Source: Aquabacterium sp. (GTDB lineage: Bacteria; Pseudomonadota; Gammaproteobacteria; Burkholderiales; Burkholderiaceae_C). From it: 64,000 bases of DNA. Location of the stretch: positions 62,001-126,000 of the forward strand of contig JAURXM010000024.1 of the NCBI GenBank assembly GCA_030654395.1, written 5' to 3'. The translations under genes and the position numbers were made by a program. The notes beneath the pieces are model-generated. The model saw only the letters and a list, made by a program, of their open reading frames with translations. It ran no database searches and was not told where the DNA came from. This document shows, in pieces, positions 28,662 through 37,966 of this stretch; the first letter of the stretch is position 1; every line of letters starts with the position of its first letter.

Positions 28662-31043
28662 ATGACATTCGACATCAAGGCCACGGTAGCTGACATGCTC
28701 AGTGCCGTTAAATCGGTGGTGAGCGGCGAATGGCCCAAAGTGCGCGACTGCATCAAGCGTGCGCTCGACGAAGAAGCCGACTTCTTGCAATCGCTGGCAG
28801 AGGCACGCATAGCGGGCGAGATCGATGACGACACGCTTGCTGCACAACTGCACGACGAGCAGGATACCTTGGCGGCGGTGCTGGCGGTCTGTCAGCTGAT
28901 GAGCAAAAAGCTGGTGCAGGACGCCGCCAACGCCGCGATCGACGCCTTCAACAAGGCTATCTCCGTGGCGCTCAAACCTTTGGTTGGCGTGGCTGGTACG
29001 GCGCGAGGCGCCAAGTCCGTCAAGACTGTCAAGGTCAAAGCGCGGACCGCGAAGAAGACCTTGTCCGTGTCCGATCGCCGACTCAACGCGCGTCCCGATA
29101 CCGTTGACTTCCGTGATCTGATGTACGTGCCGACGCTGGTGGAGGTCAGCACCACGATTGCGCTGGACACGTACCGCAAGATCGAGGTGCCGATCCTTGA
29201 CCAAGGCCAAGAGGGCGCGTGCACCGGCTATGGTCTGGCAACTGTTGTTCACTACCTTTTGCGCACCCGCAAGATCGAGAAGGACGATGATCAGATCAGC
29301 CCGCGCATGCTGTACGAGATGGCTCGGCGCTATGACTCATGGCGCGGCGAGGCCTATGAAGGTTCTAGCTGTCGTGGTGCGATGAAGGGCTGGCACAAGC
29401 ACGGTGTGTGTGCCGAGCCGCTGTGGCGACATGAGCAAGCTCATCCTGACAATTCGCTCAATAACCAGCGCTCGCTTGATGCGCAAGCACGCCCGCTGGG
29501 TGCCTACTTTCGGGTCAACCACCAAGATTTGGTGGCCATGCACGCCGCCATCAGTGAGGTGGGTGTGCTCTATGCGAGCGCCAGTGTGCACTCTGGTTGG
29601 CGCGACGTGAAGTCCGATGGCGTCATTGCCTTCAGCGACAAGGTCGAGTTGATCGGCGGGCATGCCTTCGCGATCGTGGCTTACGACAAAGATGGTTTTT
29701 GGATTCAGAACTCTTGGAAAGATGACTGGGGCATGGAGGGCTTCGCCCATATCAGCTACGAAGACTGGCTGATGAACGGCTCTGATGTCTGGGTCGCAAG
29801 GCTTGGTGTACCCGTTGCGGTTCAGGCCCGAGTGACCTTGGCCAGCGTTGGCTTTTCCACGTCCAGCCGAGCCAGATCCTATGCCTCAGAAGAAGTGCGG
29901 CCCCACATTGTGAGCCTAGGCAACGACGGGCAACTGCGCACGAACGGCAACATCGGCACCTCAGCCCAAGACGTGCGTCGCATCTTTCAGGATGACTTCC
30001 CGCGTATCACGGCGGGTTGGAAGAAGCGCCGTTTGGTGCTCTATGCACATGGTGGTCTGGTGAGTGAGGATGCAGCCGTGCAGCGTGTCTCGGAGTACCG
30101 CACCGTGATGCTGGAGCACGAGTGCTATCCACTGGCCTTCATCTGGCATACCGGTTACTGGGCGACGCTGAAAAACATGCTTGAAGACGCGTTCCGGCAC
30201 AGGCGAGCCGAGGGTGTGCTCGACTCAACCAAGGACTTCATGCTGGATCGACTGGACGATGCGCTTGAGCCGCTGGCTCGCCACCTCTCCGGCAAGGCTG
30301 AGTGGGATGAAATGAAAGAGAACGCCATGGCCGCGACACAGTCTGCCTACGGCGGTGCGCGTCTTGTCGCGGATGAGATTGCGCGCTTGGCCGCAGACGC
30401 TGACATCGAGATCCACGTCGTTGGGCACAGCGCAGGCAGCATCTTCCATGCGCCGTTGGTGCAGCGTCTGACAGCACCGGCCGCATCAGGTGGATTGGGC
30501 CTGAAGGTGGCATCCTGCACGCTGTGGGCGCCCGCCTGCACGATGGTCTTGTTTGACAACTACTACCAGCCTGCAATCGAGGACGGCCGCATCGATCGCT
30601 TTGCGATGTACACGCTGACGGATCGCGCGGAGCAGGACGACAACTGCGCCCGCATCTACAACAAATCGCTACTCTATCTGGTGTCGCATGCGTTTGAGGT
30701 GCGGCCACGTATTCCGTTGATCAGGCCTGAAGGCGTGTCGTTGCTCGGCATGGCCAAGTTCATTGAGCGCCACGATGGGCTGAACAGCATGATCCAGAAA
30801 GGTCAGGTTACATGGGTACAGTCGCCAAACGCACAACAGCCGGGAACGCCCGGTGCATCGGCCAGTACAGCGCACGGCGACTTTGACGATGACGAGGCCA
30901 CGGTGAGTTCGACGCTTGCTTTTATCGTGGGGCAGGGCAAGGGCGCGAAGTCGGCGGCGCTCGCTGCGCTGGATGTCTACAAACCCAAGGAGGGTACAAA
31001 GCGCATCCAAGCCATGCGAGCGAGACTGAATCGAACGGTGTAA
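28662..31043 (+). CDS. Papain-like (C1 family) cysteine protease fused to a C-terminal alpha/beta hydrolase
   Basis: VPILDQGQEGACTGYG (Gln/Cys), GGHAFAIVAY (His), WIQNSWKDDWG (Asn); C-terminal LVLYAHGGLVSEDAAVQR and VVGHSAGS. Confidence 0.88.
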   Translation: MTFDIKATVADMLSAVKSVVSGEWPKVRDCIKRALDEEADFLQSLAEARIAGEIDDDTLAAQLHDEQDTLAAVLAVCQLMSKKLVQDAANAAIDAFNKAISVALKPLVGVAGTARGAKSVKTVKVKARTAKKTLSVSDRRLNARPDTVDFRDLMYVPTLVEVSTTIALDTYRKIEVPILDQGQEGACTGYGLATVVHYLLRTRKIEKDDDQISPRMLYEMARRYDSWRGEAYEGSSCRGAMKGWHKHGVCAEPLWRHEQAHPDNSLNNQRSLDAQARPLGAYFRVNHQDLVAMHAAISEVGVLYASASVHSGWRDVKSDGVIAFSDKVELIGGHAFAIVAYDKDGFWIQNSWKDDWGMEGFAHISYEDWLMNGSDVWVARLGVPVAVQARVTLASVGFSTSSRARSYASEEVRPHIVSLGNDGQLRTNGNIGTSAQDVRRIFQDDFPRITAGWKKRRLVLYAHGGLVSEDAAVQRVSEYRTVMLEHECYPLAFIWHTGYWATLKNMLEDAFRHRRAEGVLDSTKDFMLDRLDDALEPLARHLSGKAEWDEMKENAMAATQSAYGGARLVADEIARLAADADIEIHVVGHSAGSIFHAPLVQRLTAPAASGGLGLKVASCTLWAPACTMVLFDNYYQPAIEDGRIDRFAMYTLTDRAEQDDNCARIYNKSLLYLVSHAFEVRPRIPLIRPEGVSLLGMAKFIERHDGLNSMIQKGQVTWVQSPNAQQPGTPGASASTAHGDFDDDEATVSSTLAFIVGQGKGAKSAALAALDVYKPKEGTKRIQAMRARLNRTV

Positions 31044-31054
31044 GGCACCGACTT

Positions 31055-32113
31055 TCAAGCGCGAACATCCGACGGCGTGACACCATACTGACGCTTGAAC
31101 GCATGACTGAAATTGCCCGCATCTGAAAACCCCGCCTGACGGGCGATACTCAAAATGGACTTGTCTGTATTGCGCAATTGCGTTCTCGCATAATCGAGTC
31201 GTACTTCTGCATTCAAAATAACGAATGAGGTGAGTTCATCGCTTAAGCGTCTGGCCAAGGTGCGGGCGGATATATTCAGAGAACTTGCCAGTGATACCAG
31301 GTCGCTGTGCGTGCCGGACTGTAAATCCTGAATAATAGCCATCTTCACCTTCGTGGTGTAGACGGCTTTTGGGGCTACGTCCGTTAATTGCTGCTGAACC
31401 ACGCCTTCCATTACCCCCTTTGTATATTGGTTGGCAAACAAGACAGGCTGACTAAGAAAGGATGCGGGGAAGACGATTTTGTTTTCTTTGCATGCAAAGT
31501 GCAGGCAGCGATCAGATGTGCCGGGTATTTGCATGGGTGCCCCGTCAGGCTGGTGTTTAAAATAATAATCAAACTGAGGAATAGGTGGTGCCGCCATGGC
31601 GGCTATTTTCGCCATGGCACCCATTGCTATTTCCGTCATCAAGGGCGTCAAGTCGCCATAATCCGCATTGTGAATCACGGACACATGAGCTTGCTCATCC
31701 ACCAGGGCCAAGCGGAGTTCGTACCCTGGCATCACCAATTGTGCGAACCGCAGTGCGTAATGAACGACTTCACGCACATCTTTGGCCACAATGGCCAGTA
31801 GCCCCAATTGCCCAATGGTGGAAGGCGTGACGAACGCCAGAATTTGCTCGCTGGCGGCACACTCAGCCGCGCAGCATTGCACCATGAGCCTTAACAAAGC
31901 CTCAAATGTGTGACCGTTGAAGAATCCTGTCGGCGCAGCGGCTGGCACGCCCTCGGTGGGCGCACCTAGTCCAGCCGCACGCAGTAACTCTTCCGGCACA
32001 GGGCGCCCGGCTGCCTCGCAAAATACCTTGGCCAGCTCAGCGTATTGAATCGGGAAGACCAGATCCTGAAAACGGGTGGCAATTTTCATCATCACAGGCC
32101 AAAACGCGGGCAT
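31055..32113 (-). CDS. AraC family transcriptional regulator
   Basis: FPIQYAELAKVFCEAAG sensor-type N-terminus; LASSLNISARTLARRLSDE...ILSIARQAGFSDAGNFSHAFKRQYGVTPSDVRA; start could be 32092. Confidence 0.9.
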   Translation of the reverse strand: MPAFWPVMMKIATRFQDLVFPIQYAELAKVFCEAAGRPVPEELLRAAGLGAPTEGVPAAAPTGFFNGHTFEALLRLMVQCCAAECAASEQILAFVTPSTIGQLGLLAIVAKDVREVVHYALRFAQLVMPGYELRLALVDEQAHVSVIHNADYGDLTPLMTEIAMGAMAKIAAMAAPPIPQFDYYFKHQPDGAPMQIPGTSDRCLHFACKENKIVFPASFLSQPVLFANQYTKGVMEGVVQQQLTDVAPKAVYTTKVKMAIIQDLQSGTHSDLVSLASSLNISARTLARRLSDELTSFVILNAEVRLDYARTQLRNTDKSILSIARQAGFSDAGNFSHAFKRQYGVTPSDVRA

Positions 32114-32136
32114 ACCACCATGGCCATGCCCGCGTT
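32103..32136. terminator. 11-bp perfect inverted repeat between two same-strand genes, possible terminator or operator
   Basis: aacgcgggcat - 12 nt - atgcccgcgtt; on the minus strand the 3' arm is followed by a short T run. Confidence 0.4.
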
Positions 32137-32158
32137 GTTTATAGCATTGATCGCGGTA

Positions 32159-32920
32159 TCAACGACTCTGGCGGCGACGGCGGGCCAGCACCGTCATACC
32201 GAGCAGACCGATGCCCAGCATGGCATAGGTTGATGGCTCAGGTACAGCGGCGGTGCCCACATGAATGGTCGATGTGATACTGCCGAAATCCGTCACACCC
32301 GCCAGTGCGCTTTTGCCGAGCGTCAGCAACCCCAGAGATTTTGAAAAAGCATCCAGTGCTGACGACGTGATACTCAATTGAGACAACGTGCTTGTGTAGT
32401 CACCTGCGGCGTTCATGGGCCGTATGCCGTCCATTTTGCCGATATTCCAAACCGCGATGTCAGTGATGGTGCCGACGCCATTTCCACCCTCTAGGGTGGC
32501 GTGCACGGTTTTGGTCTCCATGTCATTCCACAAATGGTGCAAGGTCAAGAATCCACCAATTGACACACTCCGCAAGGCCGGGTGTGTTTGTGTTGAGCCG
32601 CCATCGCTGTAGGCATCCAACACATTATTGCCCCCGTCGATAGTCAGGCGTGTCACATGGGATGCAAAGGCCGCCTTTGTGTAATAACCATCAACATCCT
32701 TGATAACATCGGCAACGGCGCCACCAAATGGACTCAAGGCAACTTTGCCGCTATCTAATGCACCCAGCAGGTCATTGCTGAGTGTCAGCGTCGACAACCC
32801 GCCTTGATAGACCAGATTGCCAAATTGTGTGCCGGCATCCAAGGTGAGTGGTGCGGCGTGGGCGCTGAATACTGTGCTCAGAACCACAACCGACAGAATC
32901 TTATTAAGCTTGAACAACAT
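32159..32920 (-). CDS. PEP-CTERM sorting domain protein
   Basis: Signal peptide MLFKLNKILSVVVLSTVFSAHA; C-terminus VPEPSTYAMLGIGLLGMTVLARRRRQSR. Confidence 0.9.
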   Translation of the reverse strand: MLFKLNKILSVVVLSTVFSAHAAPLTLDAGTQFGNLVYQGGLSTLTLSNDLLGALDSGKVALSPFGGAVADVIKDVDGYYTKAAFASHVTRLTIDGGNNVLDAYSDGGSTQTHPALRSVSIGGFLTLHHLWNDMETKTVHATLEGGNGVGTITDIAVWNIGKMDGIRPMNAAGDYTSTLSQLSITSSALDAFSKSLGLLTLGKSALAGVTDFGSITSTIHVGTAAVPEPSTYAMLGIGLLGMTVLARRRRQSR

Positions 32921-33258
32921 AGCTATATTCCTTTTTGCAAAACAATGGGTGCGCAGATGTCTGTATCTGTGGAATAAATAGTAGAAGCGGCACGGCCCCC
33001 ATGGGGGCAGGTCTTGTCTGAACTGAACAAGTGCTGACCAAAAACACCAAGCACCCCCCCCGAATAAGGGTGTGATCATCGCCAAATAGGGTGTGGAGCC
33101 TGCAAGTCGTGACATCGCCGGGCGCTCAGCCCTTAGCATCCGGTTTTCGATGACTCATGGCGAATTGGACAGGCAAAGGCGTGTACGACAAACGCGGCTT
33201 GAAGGTCATCAAGAAGGTGCGCGAACAGGTCCGACGAAGGTTAACCGCCAGTGGCCCG

Positions 33259-34140
33259 TCAGGCCTTAAGCCAAGGTCTGATCATGCCTTCTTGCATGAC
33301 CGATGCCACCAGCTTGCCATCCTGTGTATAAAAGCGGCCTTGACACAGCCCGCGTGCGCCACTGGCACTGGGTGAATCAAAGACATAAAGCAGCCAGTCA
33401 TCCAGTCTGAAGTCACGGTGGAACCACATCGCGTGATCCAAGCTGGCCATGCGAACTTGGCCTCTGAATATGCTTAAACCGTGCGGCGCAATGGCAGCCG
33501 GCAGTAGATCGTGATCTGAGCTATAGGCCAGCAAAGATCGGTGCAAGCGCACGTCGTCAGGCAAGGGCGCCATGGCGCGCACCCAGATAGACGTGGTGCT
33601 TTCGCGTGGGGGCGGGTCCATCAGGTCTGCGGGGTCAACGGGGCGGTACTCAAATCCTCTGGGCCCCAGTATCTTGTCCCGGAAGTAGCGCGGCAGATGG
33701 TGCACGATGGCCTGCCGTTGTGAGTGCTCGGTGGCCAAGCCATCCGGCCCCGCCACTTGAGGCATGGGCGCTTGGTGGTCGATGCCATCGGATGCGGTCT
33801 GAAAAGACGCGTTCATCTCAAAGATGATTTTGTCGCCTTGACGTGCCACCACGCGGCGCATGCTGAAACTTCGGCCATCACGCACACGCGTCACTTCATA
33901 GTCGATAGGCGCATGCTCACCCGGCAAGAGGAAGTAAGCGTGCATCGAATGCACGGGCCTGTCATCGGGCAAAGTGAGGTTAGCCGCTTGCAGCGACTGC
34001 CCCAAAACCTGCCCTCCGAAAACGGCAAGTGTGCCAATGTTGTCGCTCTGCGCGACGAAGTGATCATCACCAACTGGCTGTAGTTCCATCAACTGCAGAA
34101 GTTGGTCAACTTGTTGACGTGCGTGATTTGAATCGGTCAT
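33259..34140 (-). CDS. tesB: Acyl-CoA thioesterase II
   Basis: QLMELQPVGDDHFVAQSDNIGTLAVFGGQVLGQSLQAANLTLPDDRPVHSMHAYFLLPG; SLDHAMWFHRDFRLDDWLLY. Confidence 0.94.
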   Translation of the reverse strand: MTDSNHARQQVDQLLQLMELQPVGDDHFVAQSDNIGTLAVFGGQVLGQSLQAANLTLPDDRPVHSMHAYFLLPGEHAPIDYEVTRVRDGRSFSMRRVVARQGDKIIFEMNASFQTASDGIDHQAPMPQVAGPDGLATEHSQRQAIVHHLPRYFRDKILGPRGFEYRPVDPADLMDPPPRESTTSIWVRAMAPLPDDVRLHRSLLAYSSDHDLLPAAIAPHGLSIFRGQVRMASLDHAMWFHRDFRLDDWLLYVFDSPSASGARGLCQGRFYTQDGKLVASVMQEGMIRPWLKA

Positions 34141-34207
34141 GGATGCTGATGGCAACGGGTGTGGATACAGCACACCAGTATGCCGCCATTGCCCGTTCTA
34201 TGCGGGA

Positions 34208-35212
34208 TCAGCGACGTGCGATGCGTGCTCGCCGGTACGTCATGGGCGACTCATCAGACCACTCTTTGAATGCCCGCGAGAACGCGCTTTGTTCAGCAAA
34301 ACCAAGCAGCAGTGCAATCTCAGGCAAAGACAAGCTAGGGTCGGCCAAATAGTCTTTAGCCAGTTTGAATCGCATCGTGTTGACGATTGTTTTGTAGCGA
34401 AGGCCACGTTCATTGAGGCTGCGGTACAAGGAGCGCTCGGCGATGCCCATCCGCGCCGCGACGACCTTGAACTCAGGCGACCCGTCTTGCAATACCCTGC
34501 CAATGTGATGCTGCAACTGCAAGATCAGGGCATCGCCTGATGGCAAGGCCTGCATCATTGACTCGGCTTGTTGTTCCAGTAATTTGGTGAGATGTGGTTC
34601 TTGGCTCGTGACAGGCAAGTCGACCAAGCTCAATGGCAAGTTGACCGACAGCATCGGCTGGTTAAAGCTAACCGGGCAAGCAAAGAACGATTGATAGGGC
34701 GTCACATCATGGGGCTGGGGGTGTGGGAAGTTCACGCACCGCGGTGCCGCTGTCAGTTGCCCCGTATGCCGCCGGATCAAGGTCATCAAGCCAGATACCA
34801 ATACTTCGTCAGACAGCAGGGGTAAGCCGCCGCGGCTACCGTCCCAACCCACGATCAGCGCATCCCCTTCAGGGTGGATCACAGATGGCGCGACGTTGTG
34901 AATCAGAGGCTGAAAACGACCAAAGCGCATCATGGCTTGTGCCAAGGTGTCGCTGTGGATGGCGAGGTAGCCCAGCACGCCGATGTGATGCGGTTGGACG
35001 CATTGCCCGATCTCCAGTCCCAGGGCGGGCACTTTGCGGATCTGCTGGATTTCAACGAGCAGCGCTTGCCATGTTGTGACGGGCATGCGCTGAAGTGCGG
35101 CCAGTGCGTGCAACCTGCCTTGCAGTTCAGGCAAAGCGAGCCCTTGCGTTGCAAGGTAGTCAAGCAAAAGGTTGGCCGTTGTACCGGCAACATAAATCTC
35201 GTGTTCAGGCAT
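34208..35212 (-). CDS. AraC family transcriptional regulator
   Basis: MGIAERSLYRSLNERGLRYKTIVNTMRFKLAKDYLADPSLSLPEIALLLGFAEQSAFSRAFKEWSDESPMTYRRA. Confidence 0.9.
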   Translation of the reverse strand: MPEHEIYVAGTTANLLLDYLATQGLALPELQGRLHALAALQRMPVTTWQALLVEIQQIRKVPALGLEIGQCVQPHHIGVLGYLAIHSDTLAQAMMRFGRFQPLIHNVAPSVIHPEGDALIVGWDGSRGGLPLLSDEVLVSGLMTLIRRHTGQLTAAPRCVNFPHPQPHDVTPYQSFFACPVSFNQPMLSVNLPLSLVDLPVTSQEPHLTKLLEQQAESMMQALPSGDALILQLQHHIGRVLQDGSPEFKVVAARMGIAERSLYRSLNERGLRYKTIVNTMRFKLAKDYLADPSLSLPEIALLLGFAEQSAFSRAFKEWSDESPMTYRRARIARR

Positions 35213-35218
35213 ATCTCT

Positions 35219-35896
35219 TCAGTAACGGTAACTCAACCCCACACTGGCTTGTGGCAACAATGTGATTTTACCAATCGCGTTGTCCAGTTCGGTGGTCTTG
35301 GCATCGACGTCGGCTTGGACGACGCCGTATTGGCCGACCAAATTGGTGTCGGTTCGCAGCTTGGCCTTGCCGATGGACACGCCCATATCGGCAACAAGGC
35401 CTAACCCGGCAGGACGCGTTTGATGCCCCCAACCCACGCCAATGTAGGGCAGCACGGAGGGGAACTTCAATGATGCATTGAAATAATCCGACGATGCGGG
35501 TGTGACGGTTTTGCCGTTGACCGTGACAGCGGCGACGCCATCAAAGCGGGACTTGAGCTTGAGCGATGCATCGTTGACCGTGAGGCCACCGGTGAGTCGA
35601 AAACCGCCACTGAATGGATAGTAGTCGCCGAAGATGCCGACGCGGTTGTATTTGGCCGTGGCATCAAAACTCAGTCCGGACGCCGTGTCTGTCTTCTTGA
35701 TCGAGCCTGTGGTGCCTGCGTCAGCTCGCAGCCCCAGTTGCTCGTTGACAGAGTAGGCATAACCCACCAGCACACCTGGGACGCCGACACTGACGTAGGA
35801 CTCGCCTGCGTAGGCAGATGTGCAGCTCAAACCCGCCACGCCAGCGAGCGCGATGTGCAAGACCAATGAGCGCAGATGAGGGGTGGGTGTGACCAT
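35219..35896 (-). CDS. Outer-membrane beta-barrel protein, function unknown
   Basis: Signal peptide ending TSAYA; alternating beta pattern; VLPYIGVGWGHQ; C-terminal aromatic SVGLSYRY. Confidence 0.65.
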   Translation of the reverse strand: MVTPTPHLRSLVLHIALAGVAGLSCTSAYAGESYVSVGVPGVLVGYAYSVNEQLGLRADAGTTGSIKKTDTASGLSFDATAKYNRVGIFGDYYPFSGGFRLTGGLTVNDASLKLKSRFDGVAAVTVNGKTVTPASSDYFNASLKFPSVLPYIGVGWGHQTRPAGLGLVADMGVSIGKAKLRTDTNLVGQYGVVQADVDAKTTELDNAIGKITLLPQASVGLSYRY

Positions 35897-36318
35897 GGGT
35901 GGGCTCCTGTAGCGGATTGATAAGAGCTTGCACTGTATGCAGCCCTGCCCACGGTCATATGGTGGTTAACACGCCTGTTGAGGACGCTTTTCAGTCTATT
36001 GGTGCACGCACCAGCCCATCAGTGCCACAGAGAGACTCATGCCGGTACGGTGCAAAAGTGTGGGTTTGATCGGTTTCATGACAGCAATGCAGTAGCACGA
36101 AGGGGGGATCTGCGATGCTGGGCGGTGGTGCTCGATATTTACCCTGAAACGGCCCTCATCACCCCGCCCATAGGGGTAGGCGCTCAAAACGCGTAAGCCT
36201 TGTTGTCAGAGGGAAAAGCGGGTTTTTTCTCACGGAACCCCCTGTTGTTGAGGTGATAGATTGGGCCGTGTCTGCCCCCGGCGCCTCGGCGCTTTGACTT
36301 GGATCACCGAAAGGCCTC

Positions 36319-36912
36319 ATGGCTGTCTCTCGTGCAACGACGTACTTGGTGCTGCTGCTGCTGCTGGCGTCTTTGGCGCTGATGTCTTGCGCATCACGAA
36401 CGCCATCACGGATGACGTACGCCGCAGCGACACCGCTGACCGACCTGAATCTTTTGCGCGATGAAATCCCAGAGGTCTTGGTGCAGGCGCAGCAGACACC
36501 TTACGCTTTGCCCGATGAGCAAAATTGTGGCGCACTCGCTTTGCAAGTTCATCAGCTCGATGAGGTATTGGGTGCCGACTTGGATACACCCTCAACCGAT
36601 GCCAATCCTGGCTTGGTTGAGCGCGGTACAGATGCGGCAGAAAACTCAGCTGTAGGCGCGCTTCAACGCACAGCTGAGGGCTTGGTGCCTTTTCGCAGTT
36701 GGGTCAGAAAACTCAGCGGGGCCGAAAAACACGCCCGCAAGATCTCAGCGGCCATCGCCGCAGGCACCATTCGCCGCGCCTACCTCAAAGGCGTGGCTGC
36801 AGCGAACGAGTGCATGTTGAGGGCGCCCGCGCCCATCGCCGAACCTGCAGCTGCGTCAGCAGTACCCGCCTCGGCGCCGCCTTCTGCCCCAGTGACCTTC
36901 ACCGAGGGCTGA
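36319..36912 (+). CDS. Lipoprotein, function unknown
   Basis: MAVSRATTYLVLLLLLASLALMSCASRTP (lipobox LMSC). Confidence 0.6.
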   Translation: MAVSRATTYLVLLLLLASLALMSCASRTPSRMTYAAATPLTDLNLLRDEIPEVLVQAQQTPYALPDEQNCGALALQVHQLDEVLGADLDTPSTDANPGLVERGTDAAENSAVGALQRTAEGLVPFRSWVRKLSGAEKHARKISAAIAAGTIRRAYLKGVAAANECMLRAPAPIAEPAAASAVPASAPPSAPVTFTEG

Positions 36913-36917
36913 CTGGT

Positions 36918-37820
36918 TCAAGACAAGTTGCTGAACAGCTTGTCTCGTGCGGCCTGCGTGATGGCGGCCACGCAGGGGTGGGTGATGCGGCGCTCGACAG
37001 TGACTGCATAAAACTCTTCAACCAACTCATCGGTGCGCCCTAGAACGCTCACGCCGTATTGCTGGCAGGTTTCGGCCTCCAGCACGGTGGGGGACATGAA
37101 TATGCCGCGCCCTTCGCGGCCAAAGGCCTGCATCAACGCTGCGTCATCGAATTCGCCGATGGTCCGCACGCTGAGTTGATGTTTGGTCAGCCACAGCTCC
37201 AAACGCTGTCTCATGGCAGACGAGGCCCCCTGAATCAGCATAGGGGCGTGCTGAAGGTTCATGGGGAATGCGTCCGGTAAGCTTTGTTTGAGTGCCGGTG
37301 CGCAGAAAAAACTCATCGCTGTGGTGCCCAGTGCGTGGTTGAACGCCTTGACGCTGAGCTGCTTGCTCATCGGCTCGTCTGCGATCACCAAGTCAATGCG
37401 CTGCACAGCCATTTTCGCCAGCAGATCCTCAAAGGTGCCCTCTTGGCAGATCAGTCGCACGGACTGATCGATGGACATGGCGGGCTCCAGCAAGCGGTAG
37501 GCGATGGATTTAGGCACCGAGTCGGCGATGCCCACCCGAAAGTCGAGTGTGGGACTGCTGCCTGCAGCTTGTGCGATGGCCGCTTCCATCTCGGTGCTGA
37601 GTGCGAATATTTGATCCGCATAAGCCAGCGCGACCCGGCCTTCTGGTGTGAGTGTCAGTCCCCGACCTGCTTTGCGAAAAAGCGCACATCCCAGCCGGTC
37701 TTCAAGCAGTTTGATCTGGCCGGACAGCGTTTGCGGTGTGATGTGCAGTTGTTCTCCTGCTCGGACAACGCCCCCGGCCTTGGCTGCTGCCCAGAAATAG
37801 TGAAGGTGTTTGAAGTTCAC
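36918..37820 (-). CDS. nhaR: LysR-type transcriptional regulator, NhaR-like
   Basis: MNFKHLHYFWAAAKAGGVVRAGEQLHITPQTLSGQIKLLEDRLGCALFRKAGRGLTLTPEG. Confidence 0.88.
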   Translation of the reverse strand: MNFKHLHYFWAAAKAGGVVRAGEQLHITPQTLSGQIKLLEDRLGCALFRKAGRGLTLTPEGRVALAYADQIFALSTEMEAAIAQAAGSSPTLDFRVGIADSVPKSIAYRLLEPAMSIDQSVRLICQEGTFEDLLAKMAVQRIDLVIADEPMSKQLSVKAFNHALGTTAMSFFCAPALKQSLPDAFPMNLQHAPMLIQGASSAMRQRLELWLTKHQLSVRTIGEFDDAALMQAFGREGRGIFMSPTVLEAETCQQYGVSVLGRTDELVEEFYAVTVERRITHPCVAAITQAARDKLFSNLS

Positions 37821-37874
37821 GCTCAGGCCTCTTTATTGTGCTTTCAATGATGCGGATTATGCGATCTATTGTGT

Positions 37875-37896
37875 GAATAAATACGAATTTACACGA
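37875..37896 (+). promoter_or_regulatory. Shared motif, copy 1 (upstream of terC, between nhaR and terC)
   Basis: gaataaatacgaatttacacga; nearly identical to 38729-38749. Confidence 0.6.
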
Positions 37897-37966
37897 TCTG
37901 TTTTAGAGGCTACAGTGCAAAATTAGAGGGCTATTTTTTGCGCTCACCTGACCTAGATACCGCACC

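Noticed and set aside
33054-33061. C8 homopolymer upstream of the PEP-CTERM gene
   Set aside because: More than 130 nt from the proposed start with no coding frame affected; not enough evidence for phase variation.
33157-33375. 72-aa plus-strand ORF MANWTGKGVYDKRGL...
   Set aside because: Mostly antisense to tesB; no recognisable family, no clear support as a gene.
35978-36196. 72-aa ORF in the 35.9-36.3 kb intergenic region
   Set aside because: No similarity, no clear ribosome binding site, low-complexity composition; treated as non-coding.
36350-36368. (CTG)n run in the lipoprotein at 36319
   Set aside because: Encodes the Leu-rich signal peptide h-region; ordinary.
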